This document shows positions 46,567-57,689 of a stretch of DNA of 64,000 bases, one piece after another (position 1 is the first letter of the stretch; each line of letters opens with the position of its first letter). The notes below the pieces were generated by a model that was not told where the DNA came from, made no database searches, and was given only the letters and a program-made list of their open reading frames with translations. This stretch comes from Paracentrotus lividus (lineage: Eukaryota; Echinodermata; Echinoidea; Camarodonta; Echinidae). The position numbers and the translations under genes are program-made. The DNA is taken from the NCBI GenBank assembly GCA_940671915.1, contig CALNVZ010003426.1, positions 5,504,281-5,568,280 of the forward strand. The letters run 5' to 3'.

Positions 46567-47670
46567 ACCGTCAGGGGCGGCGATTTCATGTCGGGGGGGG
46601 GGGGGTGGGAGAACGGAAACCCCGGAATTTGAAATATTATAGACTCGAACAGAATAAGGCGTTCGTAAATATCTGTATACCCAAAATTCGAAATAGAATG
46701 ATCTATTTCACTTATTTACAGAAACTAATGACAATTTAAAGAATATAATGTTGGAACAAATAAACATATTCCACAAAATACGTTATATCGACCTGAAGAC
46801 ATAGTTAATCGTTAAATCATTGTATTGTTATTTGTTTTGTGAGCGCGAAGCGCGAGCTGTAAATTTTGCTTTATAATAACATTAATCATTTTTTCACAAG
46901 CTGATAATCACTACCCTTAACAGGAGCGGATCCAAGAAAGTCGAATTGAATGCATTTCGGGGCCCAATTGTCTGGGGACAAAGAGCCGCTTTTGTTCCCA
47001 GACAATTGGGCCCCCGAAATGCATTCAATCGATTTTCTTCGACCCGCGCCTGCCTTAAAGAAATACAATTCCAAGCGCGAGTGAAAATCTCATTAATCAA
47101 CGTTTTACAAAATATATTATGTTTGTAATCCTTTCTGAATATGGTCACTTTTTATAAAGATACGGACCTGAAAAACAATATTTTAAAGAAGTAAAAGTTT
47201 ATTTCATCAACATTGGACAATGGCAAATACAAAAATCTATCCAAAATACTTAAAAATAAAAACAAAATGTGAGCTTTAAACATCGAGGGGAAACGTCCCC
47301 TGATTGCCGCCAATTTTGGAGGAGAATTAATTATACACTAGATACACGTTGTAACAAATAAAAGAATAAATAAATATAGGGACCTGAAGAAAGATTAATA
47401 AGTTAAATTATTGTCTGGGGTTTTTTTTTTTTTTTTTTTTTGCAAGCGAAGCGCGAGCCCGAAAACTTTGCTTTTTAATGACCGGAACTTGGTACATTTT
47501 ACGCACACTGTGCCTCGTCGTCTATTATATGTACATATATTTTTGTTAAGCTCTGAAAATCGAGGGTGGACGATCCTCAGAAAGCAAAAACGAGGGGGTG
47601 GGGGTGAACTCAATCGTCCCCCGTCCACCAGGATCGCCGCCAATACCTTACCGCTGTGTGTATTGCCAAA
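46567..47670. mobile_element. Nested G-rich dispersed repeats inside the 3.6-kb element
   Basis: The left part contains CAGGGGCGGCGATTTCATGT and a long G run. AGCGCGAAGCGCGAGC occurs at about 46841 and a variant at about 47442. GTCCCCTGATTGCCGCCAAT at 47297 and CCAGGATCGCCGCCAATACC near 47628 are inverted forms of the GGCGGCGAT end. This looks like two related repeats in series, possibly one inserted in the other, separating the two motif-rich arms. A T run lies at 47420-47441. The family is not identified. Confidence 0.5.
46923..47050. repeat. Long hairpin (about 58-bp arms)
   Basis: ATTGAATGCATTTCGG, CCCAATTGTCTGGG and neighbours on the left are repeated as reverse complement on the right (CCCAGACAATTGGGCC, CGAAATGCATTCAAT), separated by about 7-10 bp near GAGCCGC. 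The outer parts GAGCGGATCCAAGAAA and TTTTCTTCGACCCGCGC also pair imperfectly. This looks like head-to-head ends of a GGCGGATCC-type repeat. Confidence 0.85.
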
Positions 47671-48151
47671 GGATATTTTTTTCTAAGGGAATAGTTTCTT
47701 ACAGGATATTGACTAAGTGGTTTTGACCAAGTCGACTTGATTAGACGAAATGGGAATTAATTAGACCAAATGGTAATTTGACAAACGATTGAAGACCGTC
47801 CCAACACGGATAACACAACGGGATTAGTCAAAGTGGATTGATGGAAGTTTACTGTTGAAGTTTGGTAGTCGAATGGTATTCGTGTGGTACTCATGTGGTA
47901 CTATGTAATTAGTTTTTGTATGCACAAATCAGTATTTTTGTGAAGCTTACCTCATTAACTAGTAATTCAATGCATATTAATATTTTTCTTTTAGGGAAAT
48001 ATATGTCCTAAACACAAGTAACATCAAGAGCGATAGTTTTGACATTTGCATTGTTATCAAGAAATATAGAAATAATAACTGTGACCCCAAACATTTTTGC
48101 TAGATTGTGGTATATATACCAGTGTATGGCATCCTGGTTTGTCTGCAGCAG

Positions 48152-48230
48152 TCCTGTGATAACGGCGTGTGGTATCCCTGTATTAACGGCGAGTGGTGTT
48201 CCGGTCGTAACGTCATGTGTAATCCTGGTA
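48152..48230 (+). repeat. Short tandem repeat of about 24 bp in the right arm
   Basis: Three diverged units of the form TCCTGTRATAACGGCGTGTGG (starting near 48152, 48175 and 48200) and a partial fourth. The duplicated peptide signal in a minus-strand frame here follows from this repeat. Confidence 0.6.
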
Positions 48231-48282
48231 CTTTTGTGTGGTATTGCGTGGGCAATACTTAGTAACTCCATGCTGTGGGGTA

Positions 48283-48662
48283 CTATTTTTGCTGTATGGT
48301 ACTGCTGTATGGGTACTGCTGTATGGTACATCTGTATGGTATTCGTGCCAGAATACATAGGAAATCCTGTGGTATTTTGTGCCAAAATACCATAGGAAAC
48401 CCTATGGTATTTTGGCTGTATGGTACTGCTGTATGGTACTTCTTATGGTATTTGTGCCACAATAGCCTACCATAGGAAATCCTATGGTATTGTGGACAAA
48501 AAAACCATAGGAAATCCTGTGGTATTTGTGCCAAAAAACCATAGGAAACCCTATGGTATTTTGGCTGTAGGGTACTGCTGTATGGTATTTTATGTGGTAT
48601 TTGTGCCAAAAATACCATAGGAAAATTCTGTGGTATTTTGTATGGTACCGTTGTGTGGTACA
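48283..48662. repeat. Right-arm motif cluster of the 3.6-kb element
   Basis: ACTGCTGTATGGTA words are followed by several palindromic units: ATACCATAGGAAATCC, TGTGGTATTTTGTGCCAAA, and AACCATAGGAAACCCTATGG. The motif set is that of the left arm, but the arrangement differs and no single unit is tandemly amplified. Confidence 0.85.
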
Positions 48663-48850
48663 ACAGGATATTTTTGTAAGGGTATTGTCAGGTATGGACA
48701 CAAAAGAATGGATTTACTCCTTTGAGTTCACGCTGCAGCCTGTAAAAATATTTAGTGAAATTGGTACTTTCATGGGCCCAAAGTTCTTTAGAAAATAAAG
48801 ATTAATGTAAAACAATACATGACAAACAAGTTGTTTACTATTTACCTTTG

Positions 48851-49087
48851 CCCTGTATCAAAAAGACTTACGATCAATAAAAAGTTACCATTGATTTTAA
48901 TTCGGTAGCCTCGATCTTTTGGAGTGCAGGCACAGTCATGGATTAGGATTAATATATGATTAAGATTAGGGTTATTGTTATGGTTATGATTAAGATCATC
49001 AACTTTGGGGCACGCTGTCAATGATGAGGCTACTGAGATGAAATAAATCGTAAGTTTTCATCGATCGTATATCTTTGTGTTACAGGT
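48851..49087 (+). mobile_element. MITE with TTAGGG-like core, copy 1
   Basis: The left arm CCTGTATCAAAAAGACTTAC ... GATTTTAATTCGGTAGCCTC pairs with the right arm GATGAGGCTACTGAG ... ATCGTATATCTTTGTGTTAC. Arms are about 55-60 bp. The core includes ATGGATTAGGATTAA, GATTAAGATTAGGGTTA and ATCATCAACTTTGGGGCA. It is homologous in reverse orientation to 56587-56825. Non-coding. Confidence 0.78.
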
Positions 49088-49089
49088 CA

Positions 49090-50170
49090 CCAGTGTTTAA
49101 GAAAGAGATGTTATAACCTGAATGAGTGAACTTGAGGTTGTGAACACCCAATACGGCAACCCATTATAAGAGGATGTAAGTATTTAAACATGACACGATG
49201 AGCTTAATGAACCTGATTTTAAGTTGTATAGTTGAAGAGATCAATGTAGATCTAGATCTTATGTAAACAACTCCTGGTTGTTGTTTGTCATGACACTCTA
49301 GAGCATTATGTCTTAAACTGATCAGGTATAGGTTTAGAAATATTTCCATGACGCATCATTCCGATGCGCACCTATGATGCATGTTCTTAACCTGCCCCCA
49401 AAATGCTCTTAACTTCGTAAAACATATACTTTCTTAATTAAAATTTAGTCCTGCATTTGAGATCATAAAACTCTTCGAAAATTAAAGAACAAGCAAAAGT
49501 AAATGTAAATTTCAAAGAAAAGTTTCAAGAACAAGTATGGTCATTTAACAAAATATTCAGTAACATCTATGAAAGTGTATGAACTCCGTTAATGCCAAAA
49601 TATAGGTTTAAATGTTTGGACTTCATATTTATTTAGACTGTCCGAATTTACAGAGCAAAAAAGAAGGGGGAAAAGGGTAATAATACCTGTAATATATATT
49701 CAACTTTATCAGTCATGCATTTTAAAGAGTGATCAGGAGAACCTATTCGTGGAATTTACGGCAGGCCAAATGTCATACAAAGGGTATACAAAAATCATAT
49801 TACCATATTGTGATTTTCACGAATGATGTACTCTATGTTGTAATATTTCTAATCGAAGACATATATATTACTAGTGCTTGTTATTTTTTTTTCCAGGTAA
49901 CACGATGCTCCCTCCCCCGTACTTTTCCACTGGAAAATCTTGTAAATATTAAGATGTAGGAAAGGATCATTGAGAAGATCATTTTACACAAATCTAAAAT
50001 AAAAAGTTCATTGTAGGTTAACTAAGAAAGAAATCTCCATGGATCGAAGTTGATATTATTAACAGCATATCACAGACATTCATTGAAAGGAAATCTTTTA
50101 CAGGAAACCCATGCCTTCTCGAAATCCTATGACATACTATTCTTGCAACGGTGCAAGGCCATGTAAGCAT
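49090..50170. other. Gene-free stretch
   Basis: Unique AT-rich sequence; no motif-bearing frame is seen. Confidence 0.5.
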
Positions 50171-50179
50171 TTGAGAAGA

Positions 50180-50252
50180 AAGAGAAGACAGAGAGATAGG
50201 GATAGAGAGAGATAGAGAGAGAGAGAAAGAGATAGAGAGAAAAGAAGAGAGA
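50180..50252 (+). repeat. (GA)n/(GATA) purine-rich microsatellite
   Basis: GAGA units mixed with GATAGAGA. The minus-strand Leu/Ser-rich frames across it are artefacts. Confidence 0.85.
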
Positions 50253-50466
50253 TGTAAAATGGCTAAAGAAACATGCAAAATACCAATAGTCAAACAAGAG
50301 AACCCATAAAAGTCGGAAGCGGAAAAATATTAATTCATTGAAATTCATTAAAATTTTAATTCATTTAATTCACTTATTAGGAAGGTCAAGAAGATACATT
50401 GATTATGACAAGATGCCAATGCGATATATATTTATTTACTTAAATGGCCAAAGATGTAAACCATTA

Positions 50467-50700
50467 TGCTACAGTCACACAGACACTTACGTTGAGTTAC
50501 GTCCGGTTCCTTCCAAAAATTATGTTCTTTTCTGCGGATCCCCACGGATGCTTTCCCATCATAGTCAGCAGTGGGAATAGTGATAATTTGGTTCATCCAG
50601 TAAAACAATGAATTACATAGGAAATGATAGAACGGAAGATGAAATAAGATTAAAAGAACAAAAATGTAACTATAGGTAAGTGTCTGTGTGACTGCAGCAT
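50467..50700 (-). mobile_element. MITE with GCTRCAGTCACACAGACAC ends, copy 1
   Basis: The left end TGCTACAGTCACACAGACAC and right end GTGTCTGTGTGACTGCAGCA are inverted. Inside, TTTCTGCGGATCCCCACGGA and CATAGTCAGCAGTGGGAATA match copies at 57828 and 58073 in reverse orientation. It is about 234 bp and non-coding. A TA target site is likely. Confidence 0.85.
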
Positions 50701-50704
50701 GAAT

Positions 50705-53395
50705 ACTGCACAAAGAGATAAATAATACACTAGTCCCCTACAGTGATTATTATGATAACAATGCAAATTTACTTAGATATAGTATTACGTTATAAGTTGT
50801 ATTTGTGTAAACTTATATTCATGGTCAGAACCGTCTCTGCTTGTCAATTTCTTGTTATGTTTAACTCCTTTGGTGCGAGCATTGTCGTCCGGATTAGTGG
50901 ATACAGTCGGTGCAAACTCAGAATAGAAATGGTTATTGAAGTTTATTAAAATCTTCTGAAAGAACATACAAACTAAAACAATAACAGACTGACGAAGGAG
51001 GGAAATGAGGAGGCGGTGTCAGACTTCAGGCTCTGTTTCCATGGTAACGCAACACCACTCAGACTTCCAACTGACCCAAATGCATAGAGACTGCGGTGTT
51101 GTGATTGTGTGTATAGCTAACACTTCTCAAAGATGTTGGCGCCTGGATAGAAACCAATCTCAAGGGGTTTCTTTTCTTTTCATTCCATAGTTTTTTCTTG
51201 ATGAAAGAGAGACACAACCATTATTAGAATTGTGTATGAGTTAATAGTTTATGAAAAAAATTACATCAAATTTCATATTTCAATCATGCAATTGCGCGCA
51301 CTGTCTATTTTTACTTGAAGCCTATTTGATGTTTGATTTAGCGTAACTGATTATGGAATTGTTTCATAAACGTATCTCATAAGTTACGATTTTCGCTAGG
51401 TGAAGGCCATTTTCTCCGCTTGTTTTCTTACTCGCTGTCTTTGTCTCACTTTCTCGATCTATCTCACTCTCTTTCACGCAAACCCAGATTCCATGAAACG
51501 GTATTTCTCAAAGGTCTATATCACGACTAGTATGGAATATCACTCGGCTCTGGTTTAACTTTTCTCTACTCAATAACCTTCAACACGTCGTTCCGTTTTT
51601 GTTCCGTTTCATTTCGTTTTCTCTCTGCCACCTTTTTTCTTCTCGATCGCGCACTCGCCAACCATTTGTGTCATATAATTGCTTCAAAAGGGGTTGCATT
51701 TACTCAATCAATCCAACCTACTATCGATTTGAACTGCAAGCTCTTTCACCCGAGCTTTCTCCCATCCGGAGGTGAGGCCATTCAAACGGGCATCACAGGC
51801 ACATGACATCTTTCATTCTCACACGATGCGATGCTGCACTAGTTTGAGATCGGCAAATAACGAACACAGTCTGATCAGATTAATGAACCGGATACCAGAA
51901 TATCAGAAATTTTCGCTCAAATAGCGCGCTAGATTGAGCGAAATCCAAGCATAAATAATCTCAGGCTTATTTCCAAACTCGAGCTGGTTTGCGATTTTGT
52001 CTTGGAATAGAGCTGCACTAGCCTAATTGTTCTACATGCATTTCCCAAAACTTCCTAGCCCTATCCCATCATGCACTTATCGGGCTTGTTTGAACAAGCT
52101 CGAGGTCAGATCTTGAAGCTGAAGCTCGAGTTGATGCAGCGTTAAGTTAGCGCTTCAACTGATTTCGAGCTTTTCTCCGGAACCACCTCGCATCGCGCTT
52201 TTTTCAGGGCTGGAGCTAATGAAGAATTATCTAATGTGTTATATATATTTTTTTTTACTATGTAAAAGTAATCGAGAACAAATACTGAAGAACTAGAAGG
52301 TCGTTGACTTGTATTGTTTGGATTTTCTGCCGTTCGGAAATGGGGACATCTCACCGTTCTTTGGCAGCATCTTACAGCTCGCCTTATCACATATCATCTA
52401 TTTTACTTCGTCCACAAAGTAAGCGATTTTGCCTAAGAAATGGTCATTACATAAATCCAGTTCAATAAATTGACAATACACTCCTATAAAGCAGAACTTA
52501 AACGGAAAGGCTCAATAATCTAAACAATTCAAAAGTTTTCCCAATGAATTTAAAATGTAATGGAATGTACTCTGAGGAACATTTTGAGCCATGTGATTAT
52601 AGAACGTCTAAAATTGATAGAAGGAGTGCATGGTTAACGTTTATGTTTACATTGTCGGATTTAATGATTTTAGTGATCATGGTAGTGAAATATGAAATAA
52701 ATGCCACGATTTATGCAAAATATGGATTCATGACTACTTAGACTTCTTTTTGATTGATGCGTAGCCAACGCAGCGACAAGCAAAAATTTATTTTCTTTTG
52801 TTTCGTTTCGAATATCTCCTGCACAAACATTTAAAACATAATAAAACTCAATGCATTCAAACTATAAATCAATTGTTTTGGAGAAATAGGTATACCATAA
52901 ATGCGTTCCTGATTAGAATTTATTCACTGGAACCGACAGGTTATTCCATTGTGGTCAAATTCTATGACAATTTGTGGAAAATTATGGTAATTTTACACTT
53001 TGCTATGATACCACATTTCCTGCGAATTAATTTCGTTTTTAGAAAATGATTCAGAGTACATCTAAAATAACTTTGTTGACCATTATAAAGAAATGCAAAA
53101 ATAATTGTATGCCGTATTGAATCATAACGAGGTTAGTATTTTATCTGTTTTTGTAGTATATGTGTCCTTTGTTTTATTCGAAATAAGATAAATGTGAGTT
53201 AGGCATACAAGTCTTATGTTTAATTTAATCATAATTTTGAAGAAAGATGTTTTAATGCAATCAAAATCATAAAGGAAGCCATATAAAATTGACTTATGTG
53301 AGATCTGACAGAAGTTTCTTTTCCCGCGTAAACCTGGAGTTCTAGACGTGCTGAATAGATACGAATCCCGACTTCTAATACCCGAAGTATTTTCC
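50705..53395. other. Gene-free stretch with balanced segment at 51.3-52.2 kb
   Basis: There is no convincing gene. Frames of 60-83 codons lack motifs. 51300-52200 is less AT-rich and low in repeats, with pyrimidine-rich stretches (CTCACTCTCTTTCACGC near 51462). It could be regulatory DNA or an undetected exon-poor gene part, but I see nothing decisive. Confidence 0.4.
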
Positions 53396-53399
53396 CCTC

Positions 53400-54290
53400 A
53401 ATAATGTGGGCATTTGCTTGGATATGGGCTGTGCATGTGGAAGTATATGTGACTTGTTTGTTGAGTTTTGTGGGCGTGAGGTCCGTTTTCTAAAAGATGT
53501 GCATAGGCGCGTTGGGCGTTTGCGTAAGGATGTGCATGGTGTGTGGGAGTGTATTCCTGCGAGTGCGACGGATGTTGGTTTGACCGTGGGTGAGGGTGTG
53601 GGTTTCGAGGGTGGACATTGGACATTGTTGGTTGTGGTGCATGTGGGTGTGCAATTGCGCTCGTATATGGTAATGACGTGTGGGTTGGCTGCGTTGAGCG
53701 TGCAGGTGTGTCCCTATAGGAATTTAAAGTAGGAGGATAGTTGTGCGTGGTGGACGAGGGTATGTTGGTGTAGATCCCTGCTGGAAAGAACACAGTGTCC
53801 CACAGTGTGAAATACAATGTGAACCACAGTGTGAACACACCGCGAACACAGTATGAAATCATCCTCACACTGTTAAATTCGAGCGTTTTAACACTGTGAA
53901 CCACATTTTCACACTGCGAGGGTTAAATTCACAGTGTGAAAAAAATGCCAATATGTGAACACCATGAGGAAAACCATATCACAGTGTGAAATCATCACCA
54001 CTCTTTCCAGCAGTGATGATGGTATAAGACGTGAGTTCATGCCCGTGAGTGGAATTAGTGATGTTGGTGTGTAATGGATTATGTAATGATTTGCTACAGT
54101 ATGTGAGGGTTGCGAGGAATGAGTCTACGAGGATTGGGTACGAATTGTGTGCCTCCACGTAAACACAATTATGTGGGTGATGGTTTTTCGGTAATGACTG
54201 CAAACTATGGGAATAATAAAGGTGTGGGTGGGGTATGGTTAGGCGTAAAGGATGCAATATGCGGATTCCTTCACTTAACATTTATTATGT
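53400..54290 (+). repeat. G/T-skewed low-complexity tract split by a transposable element
   Basis: On the + strand the tract is strongly enriched in G and T (GTGGGTGTG, GTGTGGG, TGAGGGTG words) from 53400 to about 53775 and again from about 54014 to 54290. A CACAGTGTG-family element lies between. The 168-codon His/Pro-rich minus frame and the Gly/Val-rich plus frame reflect this skew. It looks like a very degenerate GT minisatellite. Confidence 0.55.
53778..54013. mobile_element. CACAGTGTG-family element, copy 3 (best preserved ends)
   Basis: The left end CTGCTGGAAAGA and right end TCTTTCCAGCAG are exact inverted repeats. Inside, CACAGTGTGAA or its complement occurs about nine times: AACACAGTGTCCCACAGTGTG on the left, TTCACACTGCGAGG in the middle, CACAGTGTGAAATCATC on the right. 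It is 236 bp and non-coding. No exact target duplication was found. Confidence 0.85.
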
Positions 54291-54294
54291 TTTA

Positions 54295-56580
54295 CATTTA
54301 TCTTGTCTAAAATGTAAATGAGCATGAAGAACTACATAATATCTAATCTAATATTTATAGGATATTGCGTTGTGCTTTTTGAACAATTTAGAGAGTCTGG
54401 AGTTTGTCATGTAATATTATGGTATGTAACAATAATAAAGTAAATTATATTCAATATTGATGTAAAACAAGACTCTTTTTATTTAAGGATTTATTTTAAT
54501 AGCAAAGTGCAGATCAAAGAGGAGGTCCCCCCCCTGCATTGTCACTTATTCCAAGCATTGCATATCCTGACTGCATCAAATGAGATCAAACTAAACAGTA
54601 ATAATAATAATTAAAAAAATACATACATGAAATTTGAGTAAGCGTATGAGATGACTTTATATTCTCATTACCTTACAAACAACTTTAAAATATTGTGTGT
54701 TAATTTTGTTATTGAATTTCTGAGAAGCAAGAAAATGTCTCTCTGTCAATCTAAAAAGAAGAAGAAGAAAGAACGAAAAAAAAACAACAAAAAAACATTG
54801 TCCTAGAAATATTATGGAAACTATGATTTCGAAAGCTTATGGTTTATTAAATCACTTGGTAAACGTAAAGAAGTAAGACGGACAATTAATGGACAGAATT
54901 TGTAAAATAAAATAGTGGATAAATTTTACAAAATCCCGAGAAAACCTAAAGTATCAACATAAAATTTTTAGTCAGTTAGAATTGTATCCTGGTATTACAT
55001 TACAGTAAAACAATAAATAGTCCCCCTAGCTATGGGATACGTGATCCATTGAGCTGAGCAACAATATTGCAAATATGATATGAAAAGAATCGTTTATTAG
55101 ATTATTTGGTATATATTCTTGGAAGCTGAAAGAAATAGGCCTTAGTATGAAATTTAGATGAAAATTAATTGATTTATAAGGAGATTTCCAAAACTCGAAC
55201 ACCGTATGGTATGGTTTTATTTTCAGTATAATAATCAGGCATGATACAAACTAATATGATATAATACAGATACTTAAAATGATACGGTGGGAACACTCCA
55301 TTGGTCAGTTCGCTCTTGTTTATTTTTTTGGGGTTCTTTTTGTTCGTCCAATACATTCCCTCCGAAAAATTCCTCACATAAATCATATCCCGCCCCCTCT
55401 CAAATGCTCTTTTCATAAAGGCATGTCCTTCAGACGCGACAAATGAGCCTCTTATTTGTCGAGAGTGTACTTAAAGAAATACTGCATTTTTTGAAGCAGG
55501 CTTGATAGACATCTCAACTGGAGATTTGATTTAATAACAAATTATATTATAGGTAATGGTTTGTTCTAACTGTCCAGAGATTCAATTGATTGCGCCTAAG
55601 CATATGGCATATTAGTCACTTGAAATAAATAAATTCCTGCTCCTTTAAAAATATATTTTCAGAAAAAATATTTCAGTGTGTTTAACATGATATGCTTTTT
55701 TTTCCCCGAACACAAAGCATGTTTCCTAATTTAACTTAGTAAGTCTGCATACAGAAATTACATGAACGAAGGCAGTACAGCGTACATTAATATTATTATA
55801 TAGCGTTACTCCTTTCTTGTTTTCGGAGAAAGGCTTTAAATCTTTTCAAATTTGGTTGCATGCATTTGCTTTTATTAGGACTAAACTTTTAAATTAATAT
55901 TTGACTTTAACTCAATTCAATACGGAATTGTTATTTTTTTCCAAAGGAAAAAAAAAAAAACAAAAACAAAAACAATTACAATAGTTTAATTAAAACGCAA
56001 AATAAAACAATTTCGTAATTAGTAAGTACATGAGTAAATAAGTAAAAGTAAGCAAAAAAAAGTAAAAGTAATGTCCATTCAAGTAAGCATTCTTTCGATT
56101 CGAATTACAATTTTGTCAAATAAATCATTTGGGAAAGTAACGAGAGTCACTGTACCCAAACTTAATATTGCATTCAATACAGAAATATAGTAGATCAAAG
56201 GGGAAAAATAATAAAGAAAGGAAACAAATATTTACACGTTCATCTACCCTAGAGGAGCACCTTCTTGATAGTCCCCACAGCGTAATGTTCGGGTGTCATT
56301 TGAGTATAAAATGTAATTTTAAGTAATTTCTAGCTTATATATGGATCCACCTAGAAAAAAGCAGCCAGCATACAAACCAGCTACACGGACATTGTTCACC
56401 GGTAAATACGACTATCATTTTTGTAATGTGAGGAAAGAGGGATTTTCTTGATGTTATTTTTTAGCCGAATGTAAGGATCTTTACTGACCTGGTTTCACAG
56501 TCATTTCCGCCATTGGTCGATAGATCAATCAGGGGGATACAGGTGCTTGAAACAAAACGGTAGATATTTCTCGAGAAGAC
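54295..56580. other. Gene-free stretch
   Basis: AT-rich unique sequence with A runs near 55949-55961 and short GTAAAA/AGTAA simple repeats near 56015-56070. No gene is seen. Confidence 0.5.
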
Positions 56581-56586
56581 TTCTGT

Positions 56587-56825
56587 GGGGTGTAACACAA
56601 AGACTTCCGATTGATTAAAAGTTACGATTGATTGTTTTTCTCGTTAACCTCTTCATGGACAGGATGCTCCAAAGTTGATCATCTCAACCCTAACCCTAGC
56701 CCTAGCCCTACTCTTAATCATATCAAAATCTTTATCCATGACTGTACCTGATTTCCAAATGAGGCTACCGAGAAAAAAATCAATCGTAACTTTTTATCCA
56801 TCGTAAGTCTTTCTGTTGTACCCCA
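56587..56825 (-). mobile_element. MITE with TTAGGG-like core, copy 2
   Basis: Arms of about 60 bp: the left GGGTGTAACACAAAGACTT, AAAGTTACGATTGATT and the right AATCAATCGTAACTTTTTAT, AAGTCTTTCTGTTGTACCC. The core contains AACCCTAACCCTAGCCCTAG, the complement of telomere-like TTAGGG/CTAGGG units, at a place where copy 1 has GATTAGGGTTA. The reverse complement aligns to 48851-49087 throughout. Confidence 0.8.
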
Positions 56826-57049
56826 CTGATCAGGTAGGTCGGAAACGAATTGGCCGATATTGGAACTTAGTATGACACCATAGTATACCCTCACCCTATG
56901 ACAGTGTACAATATATTGATCGTACGTACTGCTGACTGAAATTAAAGCCACTGGACATAGAAATCAGCCTTGTGGCACTGCTATACGGATTGAACTAACA
57001 CCTGCTACTGGACGTCTAGGAGTGCTAGAAATAACCGGGCACATTACCC

Positions 57050-57295
57050 ATGAGGATTCAATTTTATGAGCTTTTTGTGAAAGAACACAACTCTGACCAG
57101 AGTTATAACATCCAGATAAATGTAAACCGCTCTTGGAAAGCGATCCCAGGAACTACTCCCAGATGGCAAAGCGACCAACAATGGGATGTCCCTATGGTCA
57201 CCTTTTTGCAAGGAGCATACCCTGTCACATCAATCCCCAACGGCAAAGATATCTCAAAGACCTATGCAGAGAACAATTGCTATATCACTGTTTGA
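57050..57295 (+). CDS. Uncertain 81-codon open frame
   Basis: The frame begins MRIQFYELFVKEHNS and ends NNCYITV, with more balanced base composition than its surroundings and no low-complexity peptide. I recognise no domain. Upstream in the same frame there are stops just before the ATG, and I see no convincing splice acceptor or promoter. It could be a decayed fragment of a transposon or host gene, or chance. Treat as unproven. Confidence 0.12.
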   Translation: MRIQFYELFVKEHNSDQSYNIQINVNRSWKAIPGTTPRWQSDQQWDVPMVTFLQGAYPVTSIPNGKDISKTYAENNCYITV

Positions 57296-57689
57296 GTCAC
57301 TGAAGATATATGGACTGAAAAACAAATGTAGATTTGTTATCAAAGTAGTCCTTTTTGCGATTAGAAAAGGACATACTTTCAAGGTTACCTAACATAACCT
57401 TCTTCTAGAAACATCCCTGAAATCAACACACGTAGAATAATACATTGATTTCCTAAAAATACTCAAGTAAAATGCATTTCGATGGAGTTTGTTTTTATTT
57501 CAAGTCTGAGCATAGATATGACAAGTATCTTTCCGATACACCGTTGGGAGTCACCAGAGACAAGCGTGTTGCACTTTCCCTGAGGTGTATTAGGAACTAT
57601 ACGGGTATCTATATCTACTGGGTTGATATTGACCGAAGCTTTCAAGCCTTTTTGTATCCGCAAATACTACCCTCAAAGGCCTATAGTCA

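Larger units (their letters stand above)
45075..48682. mobile_element. 3.6-kb DNA element with motif arrays and inverted ends
   Basis: The left end CCCTTACAAAAATGTCCTGT (45075-45094) matches the reverse complement of the right end, which reads ACAGGATATTTTTGTAAGGG (48663-48682), with one mismatch. TA flanks both sides (45073-45074 and 48683-48684). Both arms are filled with palindrome-like words such as CCTGTGGTATT, ATACCATAGG, ACTGCTGTATGGTA and their complements. The left arm is 45095-46260; the right arm is 47870-48662. The middle (about 46380-47860) lacks these words and carries other repeats, so it looks like nested insertions. There is no transposase frame. Frames of 120-260 codons here, with repeated peptides such as NTIHMVFVPKK, are produced by the tandem repeats. 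Confidence 0.85.

Noticed and set aside
53398..53904. 168-codon His/Pro-rich frame and opposing 108-codon frame
   Set aside because: Both are explained by the G/T-skewed low-complexity tract and run into a transposable element.
56685..56715. True telomere or chromosome end
   Set aside because: Only about four imperfect TTAGGG-like units are present, they lie inside a MITE core, and normal sequence continues on both sides.
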